From: Phaeobacter sp. 22II1-1F12B
GTDB taxonomy: Bacteria; Pseudomonadota; Alphaproteobacteria; Rhodobacterales; Rhodobacteraceae
Assembly (NCBI RefSeq): GCF_002210165.1
Contig: NZ_AQQP01000002.1
Span: 1 to 64,000, forward strand
Direction of reading: 5' to 3'
Length of the DNA stretch: 64,000 bases
How positions within the stretch are numbered: position 1 is the first letter of the stretch; each line of letters begins with the position of its first letter. Shown here one piece after another: positions 18,412 through 28,387 of this stretch. The notes under the pieces are model-generated. The model was not told the origin of the DNA, did not search any database, and saw nothing but the letters and a program-made list of their open reading frames with translations. The translations under genes and the position numbers were made by a program.

Positions 18412-19914
18412 ATGCTGAGGAATATTTCGCGTCGTTCCCTTCTTGCCGGTCTTGGCGCCATGGCGGCGACCGGAGAGGCTTTTGCCGGTGCTCCGGCGCG
18501 ATCGCTTCGCCCGCATCTGCGCGGCCAGAAAGATCGGCTGCCCTATTTCGAACGCCCCGAGGATTTGCTGGAAACCGCTGGGATAAGCGGCGATCTGGCG
18601 TGGTCCGTCGCGGATGTGAAAAGCGGTCTGATCCTTGAATCGGTCCAGGGCAGCACCGGGCTGCCGCCGGCCAGTGTCGCCAAGGCGCTGACGACGCTTT
18701 ACGCGCTGGAAACGCTTGGGCCCGATTACCGGTTCAAGACGCAGGTTCTCGCCCGGGGCAGGCTTGAGAACGGCGTTCTGACCGGCGATCTGGTGCTGCG
18801 CGGCGGCGGCGATCCGACATTGACGACCGATGCGCTGGCACGGCTTGCGGCCGATCTGAAAAAGCAGGGTCTGCGCGAGGTACGGGGCGAGTTCATCGTC
18901 GACGACACTGCCTTGCCCTATACGCGCAGCATTGACGAAGGACAGCCCGATCAGGTCGGGTACAGCCCTGCCGTGTCGGGGATCGCGCTGAATTTCAACC
19001 GGGTGCATTTCGAATGGAAAGCGGTGTCGGGCGGATACAACGTTACGATGGATGCCCGCACCGAGCGCTATCGCCCGGATGTCCAGATGGCGGTCATGAA
19101 AGTGGTCGATCGGTCCCTGCCCGTTTACACCTATGCCGACAGTGACGGCAAAGACAGCTGGACGGTCGCGCGCGGGGCGCTTGGCAAAGGCGGCGCGCGC
19201 TGGTTGCCGGTTCGTCGACCGGGTGCCTATGCCGGCGACGTGTTCCGCACGCTGGCCCGTGCCAATGGTATTGTCCTGTCGCCTGCAAGGATCGCGGGGA
19301 TCGGTGCGGAAGGCACTGAGGTACTGGCCGAGAACAGCAGCACCCCCCTGTCGCTGTTGCTGCGCAACATGCTCAAGTATTCCAACAACCTGACCGCCGA
19401 AATGATCGGGATGACGGCAAGTGCACGGTTGCTGGGGGAACCACCCGCCTCAATGAAGGCTTCTGCCGAGCAGATGAGCCGCTGGGCATCTGAGCGTTTC
19501 GGTATGAAGAACACGATGCTTGAGGATCATTCGGGGCTGGGCGACGATTCACGCATGACGCCCGAGGATCTTGTCGGCGCTTTGGTCGAGGCGCGGCGCA
19601 CGGGTATCCTGTTGCCATTGCTGAAGTCGATACCGGTGCTCGATTCCAAGGGGCGGCTTGTGAAATCCTCGCCGATCAAGATTCAGGCCAAGACCGGCAC
19701 GCTGAACTTCGTCTCGGGGCTGGGCGGATTCATCACTGCGGCAGACGGCACCGAACTGGCATTCGCCATCTTTGCCGCCGACAGCAAGATACGTGCGGGC
19801 CTGTCGCGGGCAGAGCGTGAAAGGCCCAGAGGCGCGCGCCATTGGAACGGGCGCGCGCGCATGTTCCAGCAAAAGCTTATCGCGCGCTGGGGCGCTCTCT
19901 ACGGAAGCAGCTAA
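18412..19914 (+). CDS. dacB: D-alanyl-D-alanine carboxypeptidase/endopeptidase, PBP4 (DacB) type
   Basis: This periplasmic S13 peptidase of 500 residues carries the three active-site motifs: SxxK (SVAK in LPPASVAKALT, about residue 87), SxN (YSNNLTAEM) and KTG (AKTGTLNF). The N-terminus has a twin-arginine-like leader (ISRRSLLAGLGAMAA). It trims peptidoglycan stem peptides or cleaves cross-links. An ATG at 18391 would add 7 residues; 18412 gives a standard leader. It is followed convergently by the TerB-like gene with a 2-base gap between stops. Confidence 0.93.
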   Translation: MLRNISRRSLLAGLGAMAATGEAFAGAPARSLRPHLRGQKDRLPYFERPEDLLETAGISGDLAWSVADVKSGLILESVQGSTGLPPASVAKALTTLYALETLGPDYRFKTQVLARGRLENGVLTGDLVLRGGGDPTLTTDALARLAADLKKQGLREVRGEFIVDDTALPYTRSIDEGQPDQVGYSPAVSGIALNFNRVHFEWKAVSGGYNVTMDARTERYRPDVQMAVMKVVDRSLPVYTYADSDGKDSWTVARGALGKGGARWLPVRRPGAYAGDVFRTLARANGIVLSPARIAGIGAEGTEVLAENSSTPLSLLLRNMLKYSNNLTAEMIGMTASARLLGEPPASMKASAEQMSRWASERFGMKNTMLEDHSGLGDDSRMTPEDLVGALVEARRTGILLPLLKSIPVLDSKGRLVKSSPIKIQAKTGTLNFVSGLGGFITAADGTELAFAIFAADSKIRAGLSRAERERPRGARHWNGRARMFQQKLIARWGALYGSS

Positions 19915-19916
19915 TC

Positions 19917-20339
19917 TTAGGTCAGGTGACGCGCCCGGGCGCCGCGTTCGATGGCCGCCGCGTGCAGCCGGTCGATATTGAGCTCATAGCGCATTTCCTC
20001 AAGCAAACGCAGCTCCGGTTCGGCAAGGGTACCGTCCGCCGCCGCCACATCGCAGGCCAGCGCGTAACCGGTTTCAAACAGGCGTTCCGGCAGGTTGTCG
20101 CGGATCAGGCCGAAAAGGGCATCAAGCCCGTCTTCCTGTTCGAACAGGTCAAAGACGATCTGGGTGATCGAATTGATCCGGTCATCGTCATAGCCCGAAA
20201 AGACCGGCAAAAGGTTCACTGCCGACTGGATCTTGACCAGTTCCGCCGTGCGAATGTTCCCGTCCGACGCAGAGACGGCGATCATCAGGGCCAGCAGACA
20301 GTCCTGCGAACTAAGCGGGTGGTTTTCGGAATTGTCCAC
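19917..20339 (-). CDS. TerB-like (tellurite resistance TerB family) protein
   Basis: This 140-residue, all-helical acidic protein has the two TerB-type metal-binding-like segments: LLALMIAVSASDGNI with later TAELVKIQ near the start, and a repeat-like CDVAAADGTLAEPELRLLEE near residue 105. The TerB fold is calcium-binding in described members and is linked to envelope or stress responses. The start is a GTG at 20339 with AAGGA 10 bases upstream. The much longer frame that continues upstream is antisense to lysK and was not used. It is divergent to lysK. Confidence 0.75.
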   Translation of the reverse strand: MDNSENHPLSSQDCLLALMIAVSASDGNIRTAELVKIQSAVNLLPVFSGYDDDRINSITQIVFDLFEQEDGLDALFGLIRDNLPERLFETGYALACDVAAADGTLAEPELRLLEEMRYELNIDRLHAAAIERGARARHLT

Positions 20340-20462
20340 GGTGATACATTCCTTGTTACGCGGTTTTCGCTGTGATGCAGAATATTGACGCCATTGGTCC
20401 AGCACAATAGGTAGCGGCGTCAGGTCGCGCGGGGTGTGCGACCGCAGAATCCGGAGAGCATC

Positions 20463-22037
20463 ATGTCTGAGACACGCGACGCGGCACTTGCCTCGAAAGC
20501 CTGGCCTTTTGAAGAGGCACGCCGGGTGCTCAAACGGTATGAAAAGGCGCCGCCTGAAAAGGGCTATGTGCTGTTCGAAACAGGCTATGGCCCCAGCGGC
20601 CTGCCCCATATCGGCACCTTTGGCGAAGTCGCGCGGACGACGATGATCAAGCGCGCCTTTGAAGAGATTTCCGACATCCCGACCAAGCTGATCTGTTTTT
20701 CCGACGATCTCGACGGGATGCGCAAGGTGCCGGGCAACGTGCCCAATCAGGACAAGCTGAAGGATCACCTGCAGGAACCGCTGACCACGGTGCCCGACCC
20801 GTTCGGTGAATACGAAAGCTTTGGTCATCACAACAACGCGATGCTGCGGCGTTTCCTCGATACCTTCGGGTTCGAGTACGAATTCATTTCGGCCACGGAA
20901 TTCTATCGCTCTGGCCAGTTCGACGAGGTGCTGCTGCTTGCGGCAGAGCGCTATGACGAGCTGATGAAGATCATGCTGAAGTCGCTGCGCGAAGAGCGTC
21001 AGCAGACCTATTCGATCTTTTTGCCGATCCATCCGGAAACCGGCCGGGTGCTTTACGTGCCGATGAAAGAGGTGAATGCCAAGGATGGCACCATCACCTT
21101 TGACGACGAGGAAGGGCGCGAATGGACCCTGCCCGTCACCGGCGGCAATGTGAAACTGCAATGGAAACCGGATTTCGGCGCACGCTGGGCCGCGCTTGGT
21201 GTCGATTTCGAAATGTACGGCAAGGATCATTCCACCAATACGCCGATCTATGACGGCATCTGCCGGACGCTTGGCGCCAAAGCGCCGGAGCATTTCACTT
21301 ACGAGCTGTTTCTGGACGAAAATGGCCAGAAGATTTCAAAGTCTTCGGGTAACGGCGTCAGCATCGATGAATGGCTGACCTATGCCAGCACGGAATCCCT
21401 GTCCTATTTCATGTACCAAAAGCCCAAAACGGCCAAGCGTATGTACTTCGACGTGATCCCGAAAGCGGTGGACGAATATCACCAGCAGTTGCGGGCCTAC
21501 CCGACTCAGGATCTCAAGGCGCAGTTGAACAACCCGGTCTGGCACATTCATGGCGGCAATGTACCGGAATCGACGCTGGTTGTGCCCTTTGCCATGCTGC
21601 TTAACCTCGCTTCGGTTTCCGGGGCGCAGGACAAGGCGCAGCTCTGGGGCTTTATCAATCGCTATGCGCCCGAGGCATCTGCCGAAAGCCATCCGGATCT
21701 GGATAACGCGGCAGGCTTCGCCATTCGGTACTTCAACGACTTTGTGAAGCCGACGCGCCAATACCGCGCGCCGACAGATCAGGAACGCGAGGCGCTCGAA
21801 GCACTTCGGTCCGAACTGGCCGCCTATGACGGCCCGCAGGATGACGAGGCGTTGCAGTCCATCGTCTATTCCGTCGGTCGCGAGAGGTTCGATCCGATGC
21901 GCGGCTGGTTCACGGCGCTTTACGAAGTCCTGCTGGGTGCGAGCCAGGGACCGCGCTTCGGCGGGTTCATCGCGCTGTATGGTGTCGAAGAAACCATCGC
22001 ACTGATCGACAAGGCACTGGCTGGCGAATTGGCCTGA
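20463..22037 (+). CDS. lysK: Lysyl-tRNA synthetase, class I
   Basis: This 524-residue class I (archaeal-type) LysRS is the form used by many alphaproteobacteria instead of class II LysS. The HIGH motif appears as PHIGTFGE and KMSKS as KISKSSG. The typical [14 protein letters not shown] and [13 protein letters not shown] segments are present, and the C-terminal helical bundle is intact. The ATG at 20463 follows GGAGA with a spacing of about 7 bases. It charges tRNA-Lys in the cytoplasm. It appears to be a single-gene unit. Confidence 0.97.
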   Translation: MSETRDAALASKAWPFEEARRVLKRYEKAPPEKGYVLFETGYGPSGLPHIGTFGEVARTTMIKRAFEEISDIPTKLICFSDDLDGMRKVPGNVPNQDKLKDHLQEPLTTVPDPFGEYESFGHHNNAMLRRFLDTFGFEYEFISATEFYRSGQFDEVLLLAAERYDELMKIMLKSLREERQQTYSIFLPIHPETGRVLYVPMKEVNAKDGTITFDDEEGREWTLPVTGGNVKLQWKPDFGARWAALGVDFEMYGKDHSTNTPIYDGICRTLGAKAPEHFTYELFLDENGQKISKSSGNGVSIDEWLTYASTESLSYFMYQKPKTAKRMYFDVIPKAVDEYHQQLRAYPTQDLKAQLNNPVWHIHGGNVPESTLVVPFAMLLNLASVSGAQDKAQLWGFINRYAPEASAESHPDLDNAAGFAIRYFNDFVKPTRQYRAPTDQEREALEALRSELAAYDGPQDDEALQSIVYSVGRERFDPMRGWFTALYEVLLGASQGPRFGGFIALYGVEETIALIDKALAGELA

Positions 22038-22127
22038 CTCTGACAATAGCACCGGCGGCGCCACGCATCGGATTCTGATCCATGTCCTGCCGCCGGGCGT
22101 ATCCTCCTTACCGACAAGGAGGACGAT

Positions 22128-22529
22128 ATGCGCTATTTCCTGATACTGATCGGGTTTGTCATCGGGCTTGCTAGTCCACTGGCCGCCCAGAACAAGGACA
22201 TCGAGGCCACCATTGGTGCCCAGTTCGATGCCTTCAAGGCCGATGATTTCAACCGGGCCTTTTCATTCGCAAGCCCTGGCATTCAAGACATCTTTCGCAC
22301 GCCCGAGAACTTTGGCCGCATGGTAACCAACGGTTATCCGATGGTGCATCGACCTGTCGACATCCGATATCTCGATCTGCACGAAGAAAACGGCGCCCTA
22401 TGGCAGCGGGTTCAGGTGACAGATGGCGAAGGTCGCCTGCACATGCTCGACTACCAGATGATCCAGCAGGAAAACGACTGGAAGATCAACGCTGTAGAGC
22501 TTGTGAAACTGCCGCAGGCAAATGCCTGA
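22128..22529 (+). CDS. Secreted DUF4864-like protein
   Basis: This 133-residue protein has a clear signal peptide (MRYFLILIGFVIGLASPLAA). The small mature domain resembles the SnoaL/DUF4864 fold: IGAQFDAFKADDFNRAFSFASPGIQ, later WQRVQVTD and WKINAVELV. An AAGGAGG lies just before the ATG. The function is unknown; family members are periplasmic alphaproteobacterial proteins. The next gene starts 139 bases later and may be independent. Confidence 0.75.
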   Translation: MRYFLILIGFVIGLASPLAAQNKDIEATIGAQFDAFKADDFNRAFSFASPGIQDIFRTPENFGRMVTNGYPMVHRPVDIRYLDLHEENGALWQRVQVTDGEGRLHMLDYQMIQQENDWKINAVELVKLPQANA

Positions 22530-22667
22530 GACCACGGTACCGTAACGGTGCTATGAACCGCCTTTAATTCTTTTTCCCTAGGTCCGGACCCGCAATCGGA
22601 ACCGGCCTGCATGCCACATGGCAATGACCATGATCCCGGGGCCGACTCTTTCGGGAAGGGGAACTCG

Positions 22668-24953
22668 ATGAACAAGGCGATTACCGACGGCGTTCTGCTG
22701 ACGCCGCCAGCTTTCGAGAACGGGCTGGATGTCTGGTCCAGCGGCAACGGCACACCGGGCTCGGATACCTATGACAACGACGCGAACGCGGCTTTTGTCC
22801 CGTCGGATCCGGATTTTGCCGGTTGTCTCGAACTGGTCAAAACCAATTCAACGCAGAAGCTACGCTATATGGGGGAAACCCCGCTTTTGCCGGGCTGCTA
22901 TCTGGAAATCCGGGCGCGGGTGAAAGCCATCAGCGGCAATCTTCCCAATGTGCGGATCGCCGCATGGGCGGGTGGCGCGGGTGGCAATCATGTCACCGGC
23001 CTGACGGAAAGAGGAAGCTCGGCGAACCTGACCACCTATGGCAGCGTGGTCGAAGTCCGCGCCATCGTGGGTGCCGGGGTCCGGGGCGGTGTTGACATGC
23101 CGTGGGGAACCGAAGCGCTCTATGGTCACTTCGGCATCGATCTGACCGGACCGAGTGGCGGTGTGGTGCGGATCGACGACATCCAGATCGAGGATGTGAC
23201 CTCTTATTTCATTCGCGACATGCTAAGCCTTGTGGATGTGCGCGATTTCGGCGCGATCGGTGACGGGAGCACCGACGATGCGCCTGCCTTTGCCGCAGCC
23301 AACAACGCCGCGGCAGGGCGCAGGGTGCTGGTGCCGTCCGGTACGTACCGCCTTGAGGACGACGTGACCTTTGATGTTCCGGTGCATTTCGAAGGCACTG
23401 TAACCATGCCAAACGGTCGACAGTTGCTGCTGACGAAGAACTACGATCTGCCAAGCTATATCGCGGCCTTCGGGGATGAAGACTTGGCCTTTCGCAAGGC
23501 GTTTCAGGCGCTTTTGAACAACGCCGACCATGACTCGCTCGACCTTGGCGGGCGGAAGGTCAACATCGATGGCCCTATCGACATGCAGGGCGCTGTCCCG
23601 AACAAGTCGAGCTATGCCACCCGCCGCGTCATTCGCAATGGCCAGCTCAACGCCATCGGTTCTTCGGCATGGGATACCGACACGGTCACGTCGCAGGCCC
23701 ATTACGATTCAAACAACCCGACAAAACTGACCAACGTCACCAACATCGCCAATATTCCCGTGGGTGCGCTGGTCGAAGGAAACGGCGTCGGACGCGAAGT
23801 CTACGTCAAAGACAAGAACGTCGGCGCCGAAGAGGTGACACTAAGCGCCCAGCTATATGCAGCCGAAGGAACACAGACTTATAATTTTCATGATTTCAAA
23901 TACATACTGGATTTCTCAGGGTTCGAAAAGCTGAGCAAGTTCGAGCTTTCGGAGCTTGAACTTCAATGCAACGGGCTGGCCAGCGGTATCCGGCTCGCGC
24001 CCAGCGGCTCTGCCTTTTTGATCCATAACAGCTTTGTCACCCGTCCCAAGGATCGGGGGATAACATCAATTGGCGACGGGTGTCAGGGAATGCTGATCGA
24101 CAACTGCCAGTTCCTGTCGGATGAGGATTCCAAGGATGTCGAAGATCGGGTTTCCGTCGCGCTCAACGGCAATTCGAATGACATCAAGCTGCGGAACAAC
24201 CGGGCTACGCGCTTCCGACATTTCGCGGTATTCGGTGGTTCGAACCAGATCATTTCGGGCAATCATTTCTTTCAGGGCGATACCGTGGCGAACGGTGTCC
24301 GCAGTGCGGGAATCGTACTTACCAGCGGCTACAACAGCAGCACGATAACCGCGAATTACATCGATAACTGTTCGATAGAATGGACCAACGAACACGATGC
24401 CAAGCCGGATTTCGTCAGCGGCTTTTCCTTCAGCGCGCTGAGCATCACGGATAACATCTGTCTTTGCAGCGACACGGCGAGTTGGTTCAGCTATATCATC
24501 GTGAAACCCTGCGGCAGCGGGCATTTCCTGAACGGCGTGACGATCACCGGCAACAAGTTCCGTTCGATCAACGGCACGATTGAGCGGGCCGAGCGGGTCG
24601 ACGACAGCTTTGCGCCGCTCGACCTGAGCCGGAACAAGAACGTCACCTTCACCGGCAATACCTATCATCAGGTTTCAAAGCAGGTGTCGAACCCGATGCC
24701 GGTTCTGCACAGCGAGAATTCCACCAGCCAAAGCTGGCGTGTCGATCTGGGGGGCGAGCTGGTGTTTTCAGGCGAGGCGCAACAGGTCGATTCCGTCGTC
24801 GCGGTCGGACCGATCAAGAACGGCAGCAATCAGACCGTCTATGGCATGCCATATGTAAAGACCCGGCAGGGTGGCAACAATGACCGGATCGACCTCTTCT
24901 GGGAAGAAGACGTGAAGGGCGACGTGCTCTTGTCCGTGCGCATCGACGACTGA
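22668..24953 (+). CDS. Large right-handed beta-helix protein (pectate-lyase-3/GH28-related), tailspike-like
   Basis: The 761-residue protein has no signal peptide and no membrane helix. The N-terminal 180 residues look like a beta-sandwich carbohydrate-binding module. A Pectate_lyase_3 domain begins near residue 190 with DVRDFGAIGDGSTDDAPAF and VLVPSGTYRL. Asn- and Asp-rich beta-helix coils (ITGNKF, ITANYI, ISGNHF, FTGNTYH) continue to about 700. The architecture resembles phage tailspikes and polysaccharide depolymerases, but no phage genes are nearby. The ATG at 22668 follows AAGGGG. It may bind or cut a surface polysaccharide; export without a leader would need an unusual route. Confidence 0.75.
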   Translation: MNKAITDGVLLTPPAFENGLDVWSSGNGTPGSDTYDNDANAAFVPSDPDFAGCLELVKTNSTQKLRYMGETPLLPGCYLEIRARVKAISGNLPNVRIAAWAGGAGGNHVTGLTERGSSANLTTYGSVVEVRAIVGAGVRGGVDMPWGTEALYGHFGIDLTGPSGGVVRIDDIQIEDVTSYFIRDMLSLVDVRDFGAIGDGSTDDAPAFAAANNAAAGRRVLVPSGTYRLEDDVTFDVPVHFEGTVTMPNGRQLLLTKNYDLPSYIAAFGDEDLAFRKAFQALLNNADHDSLDLGGRKVNIDGPIDMQGAVPNKSSYATRRVIRNGQLNAIGSSAWDTDTVTSQAHYDSNNPTKLTNVTNIANIPVGALVEGNGVGREVYVKDKNVGAEEVTLSAQLYAAEGTQTYNFHDFKYILDFSGFEKLSKFELSELELQCNGLASGIRLAPSGSAFLIHNSFVTRPKDRGITSIGDGCQGMLIDNCQFLSDEDSKDVEDRVSVALNGNSNDIKLRNNRATRFRHFAVFGGSNQIISGNHFFQGDTVANGVRSAGIVLTSGYNSSTITANYIDNCSIEWTNEHDAKPDFVSGFSFSALSITDNICLCSDTASWFSYIIVKPCGSGHFLNGVTITGNKFRSINGTIERAERVDDSFAPLDLSRNKNVTFTGNTYHQVSKQVSNPMPVLHSENSTSQSWRVDLGGELVFSGEAQQVDSVVAVGPIKNGSNQTVYGMPYVKTRQGGNNDRIDLFWEEDVKGDVLLSVRIDD

Positions 24954-25001
24954 CCTGGCTGGTCGCGGGCGTCGTCGATTGACGCGCCCGTGGCCGGACC
25001 G

Positions 25002-25679
25002 TCAGAACCTGCGCCATAATCCCGCGGTCAGGGCATAGCTCGGCTCGCGCAATTGTTTGCGCTCGATCCCGACAAGCCAAGTCATGCCATTCTTGCCGTC
25101 GATCAGCATGTTTGCCGAGACAGACCAGATCAGCGGCTGGCCGGAAATCTTCGTCGTATTCAGCTTTATCATGGGTCGGATGGCAGGCGCGCGCCCACCT
25201 CTGCCTGTCGATTGCCCGATCGTTGCATCCAGTTTCCAGATTACGGGCGAAATACCCATTCGCTTTTCCAAAGTGTTTTCAACGCTGAGCCAGCCATTGG
25301 CCTCCCCCCAGGCAAGGTTACGCCCATAGGATATGGTCAGCTTGGCCAGTCCGTTGACCACTTCTGGCGCCCACCATGCGCCGATGCCTGTTTCCAAAGA
25401 CCACTTATTCTCGCCCCCCGGATCGCCCAAAGGAAAGCGCAGGAATACGGCCGCGTTGCCGGCCTGATGTCCCGATGAAAAGAAACTGAAGCCAAGGGAA
25501 AGATTGGGGGTCAGCCCATAATCCCCGTAACTGTCGGTCTCAAGCGCGGTGCCAAGCGCATCGCGTCGCAGATTGGTCTGGACCGAAACGAACCCGGTCC
25601 CCTTTTCTCTCAGCCACGCGCCAGCGGTCGCCGGGGTCGGCGCTAGCATGATGCCAATCAGGACCAGTTTGACGCGCAC
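25002..25679 (-). CDS. Predicted outer membrane beta-barrel protein of unknown function
   Basis: The 225-residue product has a signal peptide (KLVLIGIMLAPTPATA), alternating amphipathic strands throughout, and a C-terminal LWRRF ending in Phe, the usual recognition signal for outer-membrane barrel assembly. I cannot name the family. The GTG at 25679 follows GGGAG with a 7-base spacer and begins directly at the leader; an upstream ATG at 25718 adds residues unlike a signal peptide. It diverges from the ParA-like gene. Confidence 0.65.
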   Translation of the reverse strand: MRVKLVLIGIMLAPTPATAGAWLREKGTGFVSVQTNLRRDALGTALETDSYGDYGLTPNLSLGFSFFSSGHQAGNAAVFLRFPLGDPGGENKWSLETGIGAWWAPEVVNGLAKLTISYGRNLAWGEANGWLSVENTLEKRMGISPVIWKLDATIGQSTGRGGRAPAIRPMIKLNTTKISGQPLIWSVSANMLIDGKNGMTWLVGIERKQLREPSYALTAGLWRRF

Positions 25680-25818
25680 ATTGGCACTCCCTCTGCGCGG
25701 CCCAAACTGGTTAATCATGGTTAAGGCGACGTTACCGCCGCTCTGCGCCGTTCACAATTCTCCGTTGAAATGGAATACGCGCCTGCTATGCTGCATTGCA
25801 GCGAGACAGGGGACCTGA

Positions 25819-26451
25819 ATGGGACACGTCATCAGCATAGCGCAGCAAAAGGGTGGCGCCGGGAAAACGACGCTGGCCGTCAACCTGGCAATCGGCTTTG
25901 CAAAAGCAGGGAAATCGGTTGCACTCATGGACACCGACCCACAGGGCAGCGCGGGCCGATGGTTCATGACACGGGTCGAGACGCAGGAAGATCCGGGCAT
26001 CGATTTTTCAACCGCTTCGGCATGGGGTGTCCCCTATGAATGCCGAAAACTGTCAGACAACCATGATATCGTCATCATCGATACGCCGCCCAAGGCCGAC
26101 AGCGATCTGCGCCCGGCCTTGCGCGCAGCGGACCTCGTCCTCATTCCCGTGGCGACCTCACATCTCGACCTGTGGGCAGTCGAGGTCGTGCTCTACCTTG
26201 CAGACCGCGAAAGCAAGCCGACGATGATGGTGATGACCCGCGCCCGCGCCGGAACGCGGCTGGCGCAGGACGTGGCCGACAAGGTTGCCGAAATGGACGC
26301 GGCCGTTGCCAAGACGCCGATGGCCAATCGGATTGTCTATGCGGAAACGCTTGGTCAGGGCAAAGCAGCCATCGAGGCGCGAAAGGGCCCCGCCCACAAG
26401 GAAGTTGCCGACCTCGTTGAAGAAATCCAGGCGGCGCTTGACGCGCTATAG
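25819..26451 (+). CDS. Orphan ParA/MinD-family ATPase
   Basis: This 210-residue protein has the deviant Walker A KGGAGKTT at about 11-18, Walker A' ([13 protein letters not shown]) and Walker B-like VIIDTPP. It is short and lacks the N-terminal HTH of plasmid ParA proteins. No parB gene or parS site is seen beside it. Stand-alone members of this class position cellular cargo such as chemosensory clusters or polar complexes; the cargo here is unknown. It is followed after 135 bases by the universal stress gene. Confidence 0.88.
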   Translation: MGHVISIAQQKGGAGKTTLAVNLAIGFAKAGKSVALMDTDPQGSAGRWFMTRVETQEDPGIDFSTASAWGVPYECRKLSDNHDIVIIDTPPKADSDLRPALRAADLVLIPVATSHLDLWAVEVVLYLADRESKPTMMVMTRARAGTRLAQDVADKVAEMDAAVAKTPMANRIVYAETLGQGKAAIEARKGPAHKEVADLVEEIQAALDAL

Positions 26452-26513
26452 CGCGAAATCCCTTGCCGAGCCGGCAATTTGCATCATCTAATCGGATGGC
26501 GTCAGGGAACGGC

Positions 26514-26527
26514 GTGATCTGGATCAA
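26514..26527. promoter_or_regulatory. FnrL/FNR-like box
   Basis: GTGATCTGGATCAA matches the FNR consensus TTGAT-N4-ATCAA at 9 of 10 defined positions. It lies 60 bases before the universal stress gene start, a usual position for activation under low oxygen. Confidence 0.6.
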
Positions 26528-26586
26528 GGCGGACCTGATGCTTCAACGGCAAGATCGCCGTGAATATCAGGAAAGGTAGGTCGCCC

Positions 26587-26994
26587 GTGTATCACAATAT
26601 TCTTGTTCCGATCGCTTTCGACACCGACCACGACACGACCGCGCCACTGAAACTGGCCCGGATGCTTGCGACGCCGAACGCTCGGATAACGTTGTTGCAT
26701 GTGATCGAACATGTTCCAGCTTATGCGATTTCCTATATGCCCCCCGATTACGCCAATGAAACGCGCAAAGCGATCGAGGCGCAACTGAACGAGATGGCCG
26801 CCACTTTGCCGAACGCGGTTGGCGAAGTGATCGAGGGTCACTCGGGGCGCAGCATCCTTGACTGGACCAGCGAGCATAACCCCGATCTGATCATCATCGC
26901 CTCGCACCGGCCCGGCATGCAGGAAGTCATCATGGGATCGACGGCAACGCAGGTCGTGCGCCACGCCTCATGCGCGGTGCACGTCGTTCGTTAG
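26587..26994 (+). CDS. Universal stress protein (UspA family)
   Basis: This 135-residue single-domain protein has the Usp fold. Its first strand is NILVPIAFD, then LARMLATP and TLLHVIEHV, and near the C-terminus IIIASHRPGMQEVIMGSTATQVVRHASCAVHVV. The last segment contains the G-2x-G-9x-G(S/T)-like ATP-binding pattern in slightly altered form. The GTG at 26587 follows an AGGTAGG. The FNR-like box upstream suggests induction at low oxygen. Its stop overlaps the stop of the convergent gltX gene by 4 bases. Confidence 0.88.
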   Translation: MYHNILVPIAFDTDHDTTAPLKLARMLATPNARITLLHVIEHVPAYAISYMPPDYANETRKAIEAQLNEMAATLPNAVGEVIEGHSGRSILDWTSEHNPDLIIIASHRPGMQEVIMGSTATQVVRHASCAVHVVR

Positions 26995-28313
26995 CGGCCG
27001 CGAACTACCTGCAAAAGCGGCATGAGCGCTGCCATTTCCGGCCCGCGCTCCTGCCCTGTCAGCGCCTTACGCAGCGGCATGAACAATCCCTTGCCCTTGC
27101 GCCCGGTGGCTTCCTTGACCGTGCTGGTCCAGATGCTCCAGCTGGATTCATCAAACGGCATCGCGGGCAGCATCGACATGGCCTGCGCGACGAATTCCTC
27201 GTCTTCCGGCGCGATCAGCGGTTCCGCCCCGTCGCGGCACAGTGCCCACCAGCCGCCAAGGTCTTCCAGCGTGGTGATGTTGTCCCGCGCCATCAGCCAG
27301 AAGGGCTCGGCCAGTTCTGAGGGCACGCCCAGCGCATCGACGCGATCACGCACAGACTCGAGCGGCAGCGACTGCAGGTAATGCGCGGTCAACGGATAAA
27401 GATCCGCCTCGTCGAACTTGGTCGGCGCTGCGCCAAAGCGCGAAATGTCAAAACCGTCGATCAACTGCGCCATCTGGGTCTGCAATTCGACCGGATCGGC
27501 AGAGCCCAGACGCGCCATCAGGCTAAGCAGAGCCATCGGCTCGACGCCCTTGGCCCGGAGATCACGAAGCGACAGTGTGCCCAGCCGCTTGGACAGGGAT
27601 TCCCCCTGCGGCCCGGTCAGCAGTGAGTGATGCGCAAATTCCGGGACGTTTCCGCCCAGCGCATTGATGATCTGGATCTGGGTCGCGGTGTTGGTCACGT
27701 GGTCCGAGCCGCGCACCACATTGGTCACACCCATCTCCGTGTCATCGACAACGGACGCAAGCGTGTAAAGCACCTGACCGTCACCCCGGATCAGCACCGG
27801 GTCGGACACGCTTGCTGCATCGATGGAAATATCGCCAAGGATGCCGTCTTTCCACTCGATCCGTTCCTGATCGAGCTTGAAGCGCCAGACACCGTCGCCA
27901 CGTTCGGCGCGCAGGGCATCCTTTTCCGCATCGCTGAGGCTCAGCGCGGCCCGGTCATAGACCGGCGGCTTGCCCATATTCAGTTGTTTCTTGCGCTTCA
28001 GGTCCAGTTCGGTCGGCGTCTCGAACGCCTCGTAGAACCGCCCCATCTCGCGCAGCTTGTCGGCGGCCTCGGCATAGCGGTCAAGCCGCAGCGACTGACG
28101 CTCGATCCGGTCCCAGTGCAGACCCAGCCACGTCAGGTCTTCCTTGATCGCCTCGACATATTCCTCCTTGGAGCGCACCGGGTCGGTATCGTCGATCCGC
28201 AGGATGAATTCGCCACCCGACTGTCGCGCGATGAGAAAGTTCATCAGCGCCGTGCGCAGGTTGCCTATATGGATATAGCCCGTGGGCGACGGGGCAAAAC
28301 GGGTGGTGGTCAT
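26991..28313 (-). CDS. gltX: Glutamyl-tRNA synthetase
   Basis: This 440-residue class I synthetase shows RFAPSPTGYIHIGNLRTAL (HIGH motif as HIGN), LRIDDTDP and the KMSKS-equivalent SLSKRLGT. The C-terminal anticodon-binding alpha-helical region is complete, so it is not the truncated GluQ type. Many alphaproteobacteria have two GluRS paralogues, one specialised for Glu and one for Gln mischarging. The sequence alone does not tell which this is. Confidence 0.95.
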   Translation of the reverse strand: MTTTRFAPSPTGYIHIGNLRTALMNFLIARQSGGEFILRIDDTDPVRSKEEYVEAIKEDLTWLGLHWDRIERQSLRLDRYAEAADKLREMGRFYEAFETPTELDLKRKKQLNMGKPPVYDRAALSLSDAEKDALRAERGDGVWRFKLDQERIEWKDGILGDISIDAASVSDPVLIRGDGQVLYTLASVVDDTEMGVTNVVRGSDHVTNTATQIQIINALGGNVPEFAHHSLLTGPQGESLSKRLGTLSLRDLRAKGVEPMALLSLMARLGSADPVELQTQMAQLIDGFDISRFGAAPTKFDEADLYPLTAHYLQSLPLESVRDRVDALGVPSELAEPFWLMARDNITTLEDLGGWWALCRDGAEPLIAPEDEEFVAQAMSMLPAMPFDESSWSIWTSTVKEATGRKGKGLFMPLRKALTGQERGPEMAALMPLLQVVRGR

Positions 28314-28387
28314 AAGCGTCTCCAGTCAGGGCGCTGACTTGTCACACCCGGTGCGCTTTGTCCAGTTGGAGAAGCCCCAAGCCGGGT

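Noticed and set aside
20340-21293. Upstream extension of the TerB-like frame to 458 residues
   Set aside because: The extra N-terminal part is antisense to lysK. The GTG at 20339 with a ribosome site gives a normal-length TerB protein.
22668-24953. Prophage or tail-fibre module
   Set aside because: Only a tailspike-like protein is present; no capsid, terminase, integrase or lysis genes are near.
25819-26451. Plasmid or chromosome partition locus
   Set aside because: Only a short orphan ParA is present; no parB or parS-like sequence was seen nearby.
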